Shown here: positions 7,888 to 16,709 of the stretch, in pieces | Layout of the letters: each line of letters begins with the position of its first letter | How positions within the stretch are numbered: the first letter of the stretch is position 1 | Source: Pantoea sp. 18069 | GTDB lineage: Bacteria; Pseudomonadota; Gammaproteobacteria; Burkholderiales; Burkholderiaceae_C | Assembly (NCBI RefSeq): GCF_902706035.1 | Contig: NZ_CACSJA010000028.1 | Span: 1-64,000 of the forward strand | DNA length: 64,000 nt | Reading direction: 5' to 3' | Position numbers and translations under genes: made by a program | Notes under the pieces: generated by a model | The model's input: the letters and a program-made list of their open reading frames with translations, nothing else | The model's database searches: none | What the model was told of the DNA's origin: nothing

Positions 7888-9003
7888 ATGATTCGGGCCA
7901 AGCCCGGATGGATGAAAGGTGCTTCCGGTTTGGCTTTGCAAGACTTCAAACTGCGCTACAACCCCGCGCTGGACGGGTTGCGCGGCGTGGCGATCGTGCT
8001 GGTGCTTCTGTCCCATGCGCATGTGCCGATGTTCGAGGGCGCTTTCCTGGGCGTCGATCTTTTCTTCGTCCTCAGCGGCTTCCTGATCACTTCGCTGCTG
8101 CTGCAGGAGTTCCAGGACAACGAGCGGCTCGATTACTGGCGCTTCTACCGGCGCCGCTTCTTCCGGCTGATGCCCGCGCTGCTGCTGTTTCTCGCGGCCT
8201 ATTGCCTGATCGCGCCGCTGCTCTGGCCCGATCTCGATGACATTCACCAGGACGCGCTGGTCTCGGCGCTGTACCTTGCCGATTACGGCATCGCCTTCTT
8301 CGACAGCCCCGAAACGCTGCTGCACATGTGGTCGCTGTCCGTCGAGGAGCATTTCTACCTGATCTGGCCGCCGTTGCTGGTGCTGCTGCTGCGCAAGACG
8401 CCGGCGGGCAAGCTGTGGCGGACCATCCTGCTGCTGTGGGTGCTCAGCACGGTGTGGCGCCTGTTCTGGGTCAGCCAGGGGCAGCATTTCTATGAGATCT
8501 TCTTTCGCTTCGACACCCGTGCTTCGGGTCTGCTGGCCGGCAGTCTGCTGGCGGCACTGGTGATAGAGAAACCGGTCTGGATCCAGGCGCTGCAAAAGCG
8601 CATGCCCCATGTCATGTGGCTGCCGCTGGCGATTCCGCTGCTGATGCGTCTCGAGTGGGACAACCAGGCCGTGATGGTCTGGGGCCTGACGGTGGTCGAA
8701 TGCGCGGCACTGGTGCTGCTGGTCGCGGTGCAGCAGCAGCGCGGGCTGGTCTACGAAATGTTCAGGGCGCCGGCGCTGGTGCACCTGGGCCGGCTGTCCT
8801 ACGGGGTCTACCTCTGGCACTATCCGGTCGTGCGCTATCTGCGCGCCGAGTATTCATGGCCCGTGGTCGTGGTCGCGGGCCTGACGATCTCGGTCGCGCT
8901 GTCGGCGCTGTCGTTCTACACGATCGAACGCTGGGCCATGCGCTGGCGTGACCGGCCAAAGCGCGTTGCCGAGGAGAACCCCGTTCCGGCAACGGCCGCA
9001 TAG
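7888..9003 (+). CDS. Acyltransferase 3 family membrane protein (OafA-like)
   Basis: A 371-residue polytopic inner-membrane protein of the acyltransferase-3 family, which adds acetyl or other acyl groups to cell-surface glycans such as O-antigen. The family start LDGLRG (28-33), the SHAHVP segment with the conserved His43, and GVDLFFVLSGFLI (55-67) are all present, followed by about ten hydrophobic segments and a C-terminal YGVYLWHYPV motif. No SGNH domain is fused. Start is uncertain: ATG 7912 (363 residues) also fits and neither has a strong ribosome site. No surface-polysaccharide genes adjoin it, so the acceptor is unknown. Confidence 0.85.
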   Translation: MIRAKPGWMKGASGLALQDFKLRYNPALDGLRGVAIVLVLLSHAHVPMFEGAFLGVDLFFVLSGFLITSLLLQEFQDNERLDYWRFYRRRFFRLMPALLLFLAAYCLIAPLLWPDLDDIHQDALVSALYLADYGIAFFDSPETLLHMWSLSVEEHFYLIWPPLLVLLLRKTPAGKLWRTILLLWVLSTVWRLFWVSQGQHFYEIFFRFDTRASGLLAGSLLAALVIEKPVWIQALQKRMPHVMWLPLAIPLLMRLEWDNQAVMVWGLTVVECAALVLLVAVQQQRGLVYEMFRAPALVHLGRLSYGVYLWHYPVVRYLRAEYSWPVVVVAGLTISVALSALSFYTIERWAMRWRDRPKRVAEENPVPATAA

Positions 9004-9058
9004 GCCTGGGGCCAGGCGCGGCCCCTGCGACTGGCGTGTGCCGGCGCAGGGCTTCCAA

Positions 9059-9703
9059 CTAGAAACCTGCGCCCGGCTGCGCAAGGTAGTCCTGCTCGGC
9101 GGGCGTGCTGGGCCGGTCCAGGATGGGGTTGCGGTGCGGAAAGCGGCCGAAACGCGTGATCACTTCCTGGTGCTTGAGCGCGTAGTCGAGCGTGCCCGCA
9201 AAGAAGCCGCGCAGTTCGGGCGCGGCGAGTTCATGCAGCTTGCCGAACGCGGCCACGCTCTGCGCCTGCAGCGGCCCGTCTTCGGCGTGCTCGAGCGGCA
9301 GATAGCAGAAGATGCGTGCCACGCTGGGCACGCCGGGGTCGACGTCGTGGCCCGCAAGAATGCCGTCGAGTGCAAATTGCAGCGCCTGGGTGTCGCCCGC
9401 GAAGCTTTTGGGCGTGCCGCGAAACAGGTTGCGCGTGAACTGGTCGAGCAGCAGGATCAGCGCCAGCCGCCCGCGTGCGGTCTCGGCCCAGCCATCGAGC
9501 GAGCCCGACAGTGCCTCTTCGACCAGCGGGCCGAAGCGCGCGCCGATCTCGGCATCGGTGTCCGCGGACTTGGTGAACCACAGCGACTGGCGCGTGAGCG
9601 CATCGGCATCCGTCGGCTCGGCGGCGCCCAGCCAGTAGGTCAGCAGTTCGGCTATGCGCGGGTCGTTGCCTGCGGGCAGGGCGGTGGAAGATGCGTCAGG
9701 CAT
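9059..9703 (-). CDS. DUF924 family protein
   Basis: About 214 residues matching the DUF924 family. Typical segments are the early YWLGA, LWF(T)K, LILLLDQFTRNLFRGTPKSFAGD, the ARIFCYLPLEHAED block and the closing RFGRFPHRNPILDRPSTPAEQDYL. Family structures are alpha-helical and TPR-like; no biochemical function is established. The second in-frame ATG (9703, MPDAS) is preferred over ATG 9736, which lies eleven codons upstream. It is a single gene between the acyltransferase and the porin. Confidence 0.8.
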   Translation of the reverse strand: MPDASSTALPAGNDPRIAELLTYWLGAAEPTDADALTRQSLWFTKSADTDAEIGARFGPLVEEALSGSLDGWAETARGRLALILLLDQFTRNLFRGTPKSFAGDTQALQFALDGILAGHDVDPGVPSVARIFCYLPLEHAEDGPLQAQSVAAFGKLHELAAPELRGFFAGTLDYALKHQEVITRFGRFPHRNPILDRPSTPAEQDYLAQPGAGF

Positions 9704-9786
9704 GGGCGGTTTTCCAGAAGCGACAGGGCCTTCCATTGTGCCGGGCCGCGCAGGCCGGGCCGCCCAGGTGGTGTTTCCGGAAAACG

Positions 9787-9811
9787 AAAAAGCGCCCGTT
9801 GCCGGGCGCCA
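9787..9811 (-). terminator. Terminator of the porin gene
   Basis: GCGCCCG (9792-9798), loop TTGC, CGGGCGC (9803-9809). On the minus strand the stem is followed by TTTTTCG. It lies 20 bp after the porin stop codon. Confidence 0.8.
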
Positions 9812-9830
9812 TGCGTAATGCCGGGCAGTG

Positions 9831-10895
9831 TCAGAACGAGTGGGTCACGCCCACGCTGACGCCGCTGGCGCGCTGCTTGTTGCCCGCGCCCTGGTAGTTG
9901 CCCTTCCACTTGGTGGTGTCCATTTCGAGGTAGAGCTTGGTGCGGCGCGACAGGCTGTAGTCGACAAAGCCGATCAGGCGCGTGAAGCCGTCCTTGTTCA
10001 GGCCGGTGCGCTCGCGGTCGACCTTGTAATAGCCGCCGTTGAGGCTCCACTGGCTGTTGAAGGCGTAGTTGGCGCCGAAGGACAGCACCTTGTTGGTGGT
10101 CTGCGTGGTGGTGCTGGTATCGCCCTGGTTGCGGCCGTAGTTGAGCATCAGGCGCAGGTTGCCGGTCTTCCAGCTGCCGCCTATGGTGGCCGCGTCCAGC
10201 TCCAGTCCGTTGGCATCGTGGAACTGCGTGTAGGCGCTCGTCAGCGCGAGGTCGCCGACCGCGTAGTTCAGGCCCAGGCCCCTGGAGTCCTGGCGGGTGC
10301 TGGACACGGCGGATTCGCCGAAGCTGTACATCGCGCGCGCCGTCAGGCCGCCGAAGGTGCCCGAGTACTTGATCGAGTTGTTGACGCGGTTGGACGCGCC
10401 GCTGTTGTTGGTCGCGCCGTATTCGATGCCCAGGCGGTGGCCGGTCAGGCCCGTGACCTGGATGTTGGGGTTCAGGCCCGCGAAGCGCATGCCGATGGGG
10501 TCGGAGACGACCACCGAATCCGCGACCAGCGTGTTCTGGCGACCGGCGGTCACCGCGCCCCAGTTGCCGGCCAGACCGAGCACGGCGGCGCGATCGAAGA
10601 AGCCGGCGGCCGAGCCGGAAGTGCCGGAATCCACGCCCAGCGTGGATTCGAGGTTGAAAGTGGCTTTCAAGCCGCCGCCCAGATCTTCCTGGCCACGCAG
10701 GCCCCAGCGGCTGGTGGGGCCGACGCCACTGTTGACGACCGTGGTGTTCTCCGGCGTACCTGCATAGCCGGCGGTCAGGCCGCTTTGCGTGCGCACGGCG
10801 GCGTCCAGGATGCCGTACACCGTGACGCTGCTTTGCGCCATGGCGGGCATGGTCGCGCCTAGCGCCAACAGGGCGAGTGCTGAAATTTTGTGCAT
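9831..10895 (-). CDS. Gram-negative general porin (trimeric, 16-stranded type)
   Basis: A 354-residue outer-membrane porin of the betaproteobacterial OmpC-like family. It has a signal peptide with cleavage after AMA (residue 20), then QSSVTVYGILDAAV typical of the first strand, the segment SRWGLRGQEDLGGGLKATFNLE, and a final Phe that the Bam machinery recognises. The start MHKIS has AAGGAGA six nt upstream; longer frames to 11168 run through the promoter region. It is divergent from a Bug-type binding protein across 371 bp. Substrate range cannot be predicted. Confidence 0.93.
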   Translation of the reverse strand: MHKISALALLALGATMPAMAQSSVTVYGILDAAVRTQSGLTAGYAGTPENTTVVNSGVGPTSRWGLRGQEDLGGGLKATFNLESTLGVDSGTSGSAAGFFDRAAVLGLAGNWGAVTAGRQNTLVADSVVVSDPIGMRFAGLNPNIQVTGLTGHRLGIEYGATNNSGASNRVNNSIKYSGTFGGLTARAMYSFGESAVSSTRQDSRGLGLNYAVGDLALTSAYTQFHDANGLELDAATIGGSWKTGNLRLMLNYGRNQGDTSTTTQTTNKVLSFGANYAFNSQWSLNGGYYKVDRERTGLNKDGFTRLIGFVDYSLSRRTKLYLEMDTTKWKGNYQGAGNKQRASGVSVGVTHSF

Positions 10896-11266
10896 GTCTT
10901 GTCTCCTTGATGTAATTTTGGGTAACAACGAGGCTGGAGTTTGTCGGGATTTTGGGGTGTGAGTTAGGCCTATTTGGTATAGCTGATATGTCGACTCGGA
11001 TTGGTTTGTTTTTTGCCACGGCGAAAATTCCGCGTGAACAAAGGCGGGAGCTGGAAGATAAAGCCCAAAATCATCGAGAAGAAATGCGTTTTTTGTGTGA
11101 AAACTAGGGTTTTCACTTGTGGGGGAATTGTCCATTCCTGGGAATGCAAGCCCAATAATGCAGGGCATACGCTATGCGCTTTCGTTATATCTGCGAAGGC
11201 GCCCTCGGCAGGCCCCTCACGTAGCGGGACGCCGTACGCATTCATCCACTCAACGGACAGACCGCT
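10896..11266. other. Divergent regulatory region between porin and Bug gene
   Basis: 371 bp, noticeably AT-richer than the flanking genes. Both genes must have their promoters here. I cannot fix -35/-10 pairs with confidence. The one clear element is the perfect inverted repeat at 11097-11116. Confidence 0.6.
11097..11116. promoter_or_regulatory. Perfect inverted repeat, candidate operator
   Basis: GTGAAAAC-TAGG-GTTTTCAC, 8-bp perfect arms with a 4-bp centre, about 150 bp before the Bug gene start and 200 bp before the porin start. It could also be a hairpin. No T-run makes it a terminator in either direction. Confidence 0.45.
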
Positions 11267-12232
11267 ATGAAATTCAAGCAGTTGCTCGGCGCCCTGGTGG
11301 CGACCGCACTTTTCACGCCGCTGGCTTTTGCCCAGAACTTCCCGACCAAGGCGGTGCGCATCGTGGTGCCGTTCGGCGCGGGCGGCGTGGCCGACGTGAC
11401 CGCGCGCGTCGTGGCGCAGAAGATGGCCGAATCCCTGGGCCAGGCCGTGGTGATCGAGAACAAGCCGGGCGCGGGCGGCATCGTCGCGGGCGACGCCGTT
11501 GCCAAGGCCGAGCCCGATGGCCATACCTTGCTGCTGATGTCCAACGGCACAGCCGTGAGCGAAGGCCTGTTCAAGGCCCTGCCCTTCAAGACGCTGCAGG
11601 ACTTTGCGCCGATCTCCACGCTCGGCTATTTCGATCTGGCCGTGGTCACCGGCGCGAACTCGCGCTTCCAGACGTTTGGCGAGTTGCTGGCTTTTGCCAA
11701 GGCCAACCCCGGCCGGCTGAACCTGGGCTCGATCAATGTGGGCAGCACCCAGCATCTGACGGCCGAAATGTTCAAGTCGGCCGCAGGCGTGGATGTGCAG
11801 ATCATTCCTTTCAACGGCACGCCCGCCGTGGTCACCGCGCTGCGCGGCGGCCAGATCGACGCGGCCGTGGAAATCGTCGCTCCGGTGCTCACGCAGATCC
11901 AGTCCAAGGCGCTGCGCGCACTGGCCGTGACCAGCGACAAGCGCGCCGCCGTGCTGCCCGACGTGCCCACCACCAAGGAGGCCGGCCTGCCCGGCTATGT
12001 GGCGCGCAGCTGGAATGGCCTGGCCGCGCCCGCCAAGACGCCGGCGCCGGTCATTGCCCGGCTCAACCAGGTGATCGTCGACGCGTTGAATTCCCCCGAC
12101 GTGAAGAAAAAGCTCCACGACCTGAATGTCGATGCCCAGCCCAGCACCCCGCAGGAGGCTTCGGCGCTGCTCGCGTCGGAAGTCAAGCGCTGGGGCGATG
12201 TGATCAAGACCGCCAAAATCCCTGCGCAATAA
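11267..12232 (+). CDS. Bug-family tricarboxylate-type substrate-binding protein
   Basis: A 321-residue periplasmic binding protein of the Bug/TctC family. It has a signal peptide (MKFKQLLGALVATALFTPLAFA, cleavage before QNFPTK), the FPTKAVRIVVPFGAGGVADVTAR motif that forms part of the carboxylate pocket, and VIENKPGAGGIVAGDAV. Such proteins usually feed TctAB permeases, but no permease is adjacent, as is common for the many orphan Bug genes of Burkholderiales. The ligand is unknown. A strong terminator follows at 12278. Confidence 0.92.
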   Translation: MKFKQLLGALVATALFTPLAFAQNFPTKAVRIVVPFGAGGVADVTARVVAQKMAESLGQAVVIENKPGAGGIVAGDAVAKAEPDGHTLLLMSNGTAVSEGLFKALPFKTLQDFAPISTLGYFDLAVVTGANSRFQTFGELLAFAKANPGRLNLGSINVGSTQHLTAEMFKSAAGVDVQIIPFNGTPAVVTALRGGQIDAAVEIVAPVLTQIQSKALRALAVTSDKRAAVLPDVPTTKEAGLPGYVARSWNGLAAPAKTPAPVIARLNQVIVDALNSPDVKKKLHDLNVDAQPSTPQEASALLASEVKRWGDVIKTAKIPAQ

Positions 12233-12277
12233 ACGCATGCCGCGCCGCCTGTGAGGCGCGCGCGCAGCAGGCTACCG

Positions 12278-12314
12278 ATCTGCCTTGCCCCCCGTGGGGC
12301 CGGCAGATTTTTTA
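12278..12314 (+). terminator. Rho-independent terminator after the Bug gene
   Basis: ATCTGCC (12278-12284) pairs with GGCAGAT (12302-12308) around an inner CCCC/GGGG stem, followed by a run of T. Confidence 0.85.
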
Positions 12315-12442
12315 TTGCCTGTGTGTGGTGGGAACTTTGCGCGTGTTTTCTGCACGAAAACCCATGGCCGGTCGAGCCTCCCGCGCAGCGGGAGCGCTAT
12401 CCTTGCCGGTTTTCGTCGCTTTTCTCACGGGTTTTGTTCGCC

Positions 12443-13009
12443 ATGCTTCGCCGCCGTTTCCTGCTCAGTTCCCTGGTGTCCACCACACTGCTGTCCACCG
12501 CCTGTTCTGGCAAGTCGCTGCCGCGCCATGTGATCGTTTCCGCCGAGAAGCTCCAGCAGGCCGTGGCCCAGCGGTTTCCGCGGCCCTATCCGGTGGCGGG
12601 GCTGCTGCAGTTGCAACTGCAGGCGCCGCAACTGCAGTTGCTGTCCCAGGTCGACCTGATCAAGGCGCAGTTCACGGCCCATCTTTCGGGCCCGGTGCTC
12701 AAGCAGGGCTACGACGGCCGCATGGAGGCGGATTTCGGCCTGCGCTACGAAGCGTCGGATCGCACGGTGCGCGCGCAGCGCGTCAAGGTCCACAGCCTCG
12801 CGCTCGACGGCCTGCCGCCGGCGCTGACCGAGATGCTCAACACCTACGGCAGCTCGATCGCCGAGCAGGCGCTGGGCGACATGGTGCTCTACCAGATGCA
12901 GGCAAAGGACACGGCGCTGATGGACGCGCTCGACATGCAGCCCGGCCTGATGCGCGTCACGACCCAGGGCCTGGAGATCGCGCTCGACCGCAAGCCGCAG
13001 GCACGTTGA
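12443..13009 (+). CDS. DUF1439 lipoprotein (YceB-like)
   Basis: A 188-residue predicted lipoprotein. The N-terminus MLRRRFLLSSLVSTTLL is followed by STAC (lipidated Cys21). The remainder fits DUF1439/YceB: an amphipathic beta-rich domain with LQLQLQAPQLQLL and the closing LEIALDRKP. Members are periplasm-facing lipoproteins without a proven role, probably binding lipids. The start at 12443 puts the signal sequence at the N-terminus; the frame is open to 12251 but that part is non-coding. There is no operon partner. Confidence 0.8.
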   Translation: MLRRRFLLSSLVSTTLLSTACSGKSLPRHVIVSAEKLQQAVAQRFPRPYPVAGLLQLQLQAPQLQLLSQVDLIKAQFTAHLSGPVLKQGYDGRMEADFGLRYEASDRTVRAQRVKVHSLALDGLPPALTEMLNTYGSSIAEQALGDMVLYQMQAKDTALMDALDMQPGLMRVTTQGLEIALDRKPQAR

Positions 13010-13088
13010 AGGCGGCGTAACATGGGCCCGGGGGCTGCCAGGCCGGTGCCGGCAGTCGTTTGTCCACTGCAATCGAGCCTTGACGCCT

Positions 13089-13790
13089 ATGACCGATCTG
13101 TCCGCTTTCCCGATCACCCGCAAATGGCCGCCGCAGCATCCCGAGCGCCTTCAGCTGTACTCGTTGCCCACGCCCAATGGCGTCAAGGTGTCGATCATGC
13201 TCGAGGAGACCGGCCTGGCCTATGAGCCGCACACCGTGCGCTTCCAGAACCAGGACCAGCTCTCGCCCGCTTTCCTGTCGCTGAACCCGAACAACAAGAT
13301 CCCGGCCATCCTCGACCCGCACGGCCCGGGCGGCAAGCCGCTGGCGCTGTTCGAATCGGGCGCGATCCTGATCTACCTGGCCGAGAAGACCGGGCAGTTC
13401 ATGCCGCTCGATGCGGGCGCGCGCTATGAGACGCTGCAGTGGCTGATGTTCCAGATGGGCGGCGTGGGCCCGATGTTCGGCCAGCTCGGATTCTTCCACC
13501 GCTTCGCCGGCAAGGAATACGAAGACAAGCGTCCGCGCGACCGCTATGCGGCCGAGGTGCAGCGCCTGCTGCAGGTGCTGGACCAGCGCCTCGAAGGCCG
13601 CGACTGGATCATGGGCCGCGACTACACCATTGCCGACATGGCCATCCTGCCCTGGGTGCGCAACCTGGTGGGCTTCTACGAGGCCGCGGACCTCGTCGGC
13701 TGGGAGCGCTACGGCCAGCTGCGCCGCGTGCTCGAGAAATGGCTAGCACGCCCGGCCGTCCAGCGCGGGCTGGAGATTCCGGCGCGCTGA
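13089..13790 (+). CDS. Glutathione S-transferase family protein (YfcG/Nu-class-like)
   Basis: A 233-residue soluble GST. The N-terminal thioredoxin-fold domain has LYSLPTPNGVKVSIMLEETGL, with TPNG where Nu-class enzymes such as YfcG carry the glutathione-activating Thr/Asn, then NPNNKIPAILDP and the FESGAILIYLAEKTG glutathione-binding ESGAI motif. The C-terminal helical domain has MADMAILPW-like (IADMAILPWV). The likely activity is disulfide-bond reduction with glutathione. ATG 13089 is used; the in-frame TTG at 13080 is less likely. The stop codon is part of palindrome P copy 2. Confidence 0.88.
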   Translation: MTDLSAFPITRKWPPQHPERLQLYSLPTPNGVKVSIMLEETGLAYEPHTVRFQNQDQLSPAFLSLNPNNKIPAILDPHGPGGKPLALFESGAILIYLAEKTGQFMPLDAGARYETLQWLMFQMGGVGPMFGQLGFFHRFAGKEYEDKRPRDRYAAEVQRLLQVLDQRLEGRDWIMGRDYTIADMAILPWVRNLVGFYEAADLVGWERYGQLRRVLEKWLARPAVQRGLEIPAR

Positions 13791-13807
13791 GAACGTGAAC
13801 ACGTTCT
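13790..13807. repeat. Stop-codon palindrome P, copy 2
   Basis: AGAACGTG-AA-CACGTTCT, a perfect 8-bp inverted repeat whose first A is the last base of the TGA stop of the GST gene. The flanks CTG...GAG extend the symmetry with one mismatch. Confidence 0.85.
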
Positions 13808-13936
13808 GAGGGACACACCGTCCCATCGGTGGGCCTTCCCTTTGCGGCTTGCGGTCGCATGTAATGGCGTACCTTTGCGTTTTGCCTGGGGCGCGACTGC
13901 TGCTCCGCCGCAGGCCCGCCCTTCCAAGGAGTCCCC

Positions 13937-14992
13937 ATGAGCACCGCCACCCAACCCGTTCTCCAGGCCCAGCCGCTGGGGCCTCTGTGGCCCACGCTAG
14001 ACCCGTTTCTGTTCTGCGCCCACCATGACGACAGCTACCCGGCCGGCGACGGCCGGATGGGCGTGCAGGCGGTCGAATTCGAAGGCCGGCAGATGGGCAG
14101 CGATTTCAGCCGCAAGGACGGCTGGAGCATGTACCACGGCGACAGCGTGCCCGGCTTTCCCGGCCACCCGCACCGGGGTTTCGAGACCGTCACGCTGGTG
14201 CGCAAGGGCCTGATCGACCATGCGGATTCGCTGGGCGCCGCGGCGCGCTTCGGTCGCGGCGACGTGCAGTGGCTCACGGCGGGCCGGGGCGTGGTGCATT
14301 CGGAGATGTTCCCGCTGCTGAACACCGACCAGCCCAATCCGCTCGAACTGTTCCAGATCTGGCTGAACCTGCCCGCGGCCTCGAAGATGGTCGCGCCGCA
14401 CTTCACGATGTTCTGGGACGAGCGCATTCCGCGCCTGGTGCACACCGATGCGCAGGCTAAGCGCACCACGGTGACCGTGGTCGCGGGCGCGCTCGAGGGC
14501 GCCGATCCGGCGCTCGCACCGCCGCCCGAATCCTGGGCCGCGCAGGACGCGTCCGACCTGGCCATCTGGACGCTGCAGCTCGAGCCCGGCGCGTCCTGGA
14601 CGCTGCCCGCGGCGCGCGGTGCGGGTACGCGCCGCATGCTGTACTTCTTCGCGGGCGAGCGGCTGCAGATCGGCAATCAGCTGGCCGACGCGCATGCCGC
14701 GCTCGAACTCGTCGCGGGCCAGGACTGGCAACTGGTCAACGCCGGCAGCACGCCGGTCGAATGCCTGCTGCTGCAAGGCCGGCCGCTGGGCGAGCCGGTG
14801 GCGCAATACGGGCCGTTCGTGATGAACACCCAGCAGGAAATCATGCAGGCGCTGCAGGATTACCGCAGCACCCAGTTCGGCGGCTGGCCCTGGCCCGCGC
14901 AGGACCCGGTGCATGGCAGCACGCCGCGCCGGTTCGCGCGCTACCCGGGCCGGACCGAGGATGAACTGCCGCCGGCCCGCGCCGGCGAATGA
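13937..14992 (+). CDS. Pirin-family bicupin protein
   Basis: A 351-residue pirin. The N-terminal cupin holds the metal ligand set of the family: HPHRGFETVTLVRKGLIDHADS and TAGRGVVHSE (His-His...His-Glu). Pirins bind Fe and several act as quercetin 2,3-dioxygenases or redox-sensing partners; the activity here is unknown. AAGGAG precedes the ATG. The C-terminal ~50 residues after the second cupin are unusually long (QEIMQALQDYRSTQFGGW...). A second, shorter pirin lies at 18742-19653. Confidence 0.9.
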   Translation: MSTATQPVLQAQPLGPLWPTLDPFLFCAHHDDSYPAGDGRMGVQAVEFEGRQMGSDFSRKDGWSMYHGDSVPGFPGHPHRGFETVTLVRKGLIDHADSLGAAARFGRGDVQWLTAGRGVVHSEMFPLLNTDQPNPLELFQIWLNLPAASKMVAPHFTMFWDERIPRLVHTDAQAKRTTVTVVAGALEGADPALAPPPESWAAQDASDLAIWTLQLEPGASWTLPAARGAGTRRMLYFFAGERLQIGNQLADAHAALELVAGQDWQLVNAGSTPVECLLLQGRPLGEPVAQYGPFVMNTQQEIMQALQDYRSTQFGGWPWPAQDPVHGSTPRRFARYPGRTEDELPPARAGE

Positions 14993-15089
14993 GAAGGGCT
15001 GTCCCCGGGCGGCTGCGCCACGGCGCGCCGCAATCGGGGACAATGCCAGCGCCGGGCTGGACGCAGCCCTTTGAATGGACACTTTTCAC

Positions 15090-15560
15090 ATGAACATCAG
15101 CAAAGATACCGCGGTCACCATCCACTACACGATCACCGATGCGCAGGGCAAGCGCCTCGACGACGGCGACGTGGCCTATCTGCATGGCGGCTACGACAAC
15201 CTGTTCGCCAAGGTCGAAGAGGCGTTGGAAGGCAAGGCCGTGGGCGCCACGCTGACCGTGGACCTGGCGGTGGAAGATGCGTTTGGCGCGCGCGACGAAA
15301 GCCTCAAGCGCAGCATTCCCAAGGCCGAATTCCCGCCGGGCGTGAAAGTCGGCGGCCAGCTGCGCGGCAGCAACGACCAGGGCGAGCCGCAGATCTACCA
15401 CGTGGTGAAGATCAAGGGCCCTGAGGTGCTGCTCGACGGCAACCATCCGCTGGCCGGCATGGCGCTGCGTTTCACCTGCAAGGTCAACGAAGTGCGCGCC
15501 GCGACGGCCGAGGAAATCACCCACCGCCATGTGCATGGCGGCCATGGCCACCACCATTGA
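15090..15560 (+). CDS. FKBP-type peptidyl-prolyl isomerase, SlyD-like
   Basis: A 156-residue protein with the SlyD-type FKBP fold interrupted by an insert-in-flap domain: VTIHYTITDAQGKRLDD, LHGGYDNLFAKVEEALEGKAVG, then DAFGARDESLKRSIPKAEFPPGVKVGGQL and HPLAGMALRFTCKVNEVRAATAEEI. The tail HRHVHGGHGHHH is His-rich, as in SlyD, and suggests nickel or other metal binding. It would catalyse prolyl isomerisation and act as a cytoplasmic chaperone. A start five codons upstream (15075) is possible. Confidence 0.9.
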   Translation: MNISKDTAVTIHYTITDAQGKRLDDGDVAYLHGGYDNLFAKVEEALEGKAVGATLTVDLAVEDAFGARDESLKRSIPKAEFPPGVKVGGQLRGSNDQGEPQIYHVVKIKGPEVLLDGNHPLAGMALRFTCKVNEVRAATAEEITHRHVHGGHGHHH

Positions 15561-15624
15561 TGGGCGGCTGCCGCTGAGCCGTTGAGCCTGCCCCGGCGGC
15601 CCCGTCGAAGGATGTACGGGCGCT

Positions 15625-16500
15625 TCAGCGCCGTCTTAGCAATGCCCTCTTGAGCAGCCGTGCGGCGCGGTCGCGGATCTGGAACGGGCTGTGGCCCGGG
15701 AAGGGGAAGGTGCGGCTGCGGCTGCAGGCCTGCAGGAAGTCATTGAGCAGCGCCGAATCGTCGAGCGTGCTGCCGTCGGCGCTGCGGAATTCGGGGTGCC
15801 ACTGCGTGGCCGCGATGTAGCCGCCCGCATGCCGCGGGTCGCGCCGTATGGCTTCGGGAATGTGGTCCGGAATGCTCCAGGCCTCGACCGCAAAGCCCGG
15901 TGCGATCTGCTTGATGCCCTGGTGGTGGATGCTGTTGACGCGCGCACGCTGCTGGCCCGGGTACAGCTGGGCCAGGCGCGAGCCCGTGACCAGCCCGATG
16001 TCGTGGGCGTGGCGGTCGTATTCCTTGGCATCGCGGTGCACCTGCGCGCCCGGCACCTGGGTCAGAAGGTCCTGGTAGAGCGTGCCGCCGAAAGCCACGT
16101 TGATCAGTTGCAGGCCGCGGCAGACGCCGAAGATCGGCTTGCCCGCCTGGGAGAAGGCTTCGACCAGCGCCAGGTCGTACAGATCGCGCACGCGGTCGCC
16201 CAGCCATTCGGGGCGCAGCGGCTCTTCGCCGTAGGTGCCGGGCCAGACATCGGCGCCGCCGTGCATCACCACGCCATCGAGCCATTCGGCATAGTGGGCC
16301 AGCGTCACGTCGCCGCGCGCGGTCTCGCCCGTGGGGCAGGGCACCATCACCACCATCGCGCCCGCGGACATGATCCAGTGGGCAATCGATTGCTCGACGT
16401 ATTGCAGGGTCTTGCCGGTGAACAGGGAGCGTTCCTGGTCGGCGTGCGAAAAGCAGGCCGAGAGTCCGATTTTGAGGCGTCGCGAAGCAGGCTGGGACAT
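15625..16500 (-). CDS. Class I glutamine amidotransferase-like hydrolase (PuuD/gamma-Glu-GABA hydrolase family)
   Basis: A 291-residue peptidase C26-type hydrolase. The triad is visible: nucleophile Cys127 in GVCRGLQ, and His235 with Glu237 in QWHPEF. The N-terminal IGLSACF and MHGGADVWPGTY fit the PuuD family, which removes gamma-glutamyl groups from amine catabolism intermediates. No other putrescine-pathway gene is nearby, so the substrate is open. The start at 16500 (MSQPASRR) fits family length; the frame is open to 16629. Confidence 0.85.
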   Translation of the reverse strand: MSQPASRRLKIGLSACFSHADQERSLFTGKTLQYVEQSIAHWIMSAGAMVVMVPCPTGETARGDVTLAHYAEWLDGVVMHGGADVWPGTYGEEPLRPEWLGDRVRDLYDLALVEAFSQAGKPIFGVCRGLQLINVAFGGTLYQDLLTQVPGAQVHRDAKEYDRHAHDIGLVTGSRLAQLYPGQQRARVNSIHHQGIKQIAPGFAVEAWSIPDHIPEAIRRDPRHAGGYIAATQWHPEFRSADGSTLDDSALLNDFLQACSRSRTFPFPGHSPFQIRDRAARLLKRALLRRR

Positions 16501-16709
16501 GGCTTGGAAGCTGGTGCGGGGCAAAAGCGCCGGGTCGCTGCGTATGGGGTCGATTATGGCGCTGGCTTGCGCGCCGCCCAACCTCGACCATTGTGCGCGC
16601 AGCCGGCGCCCAGGCGGGTATTCATTCATTACCAGATGTCAGGACAATGACGCGGGCCCCGTTTGGGGCTAGGATGGGTGCTGAACCAACCAGGCCAAAG
16701 GAGACAGGC

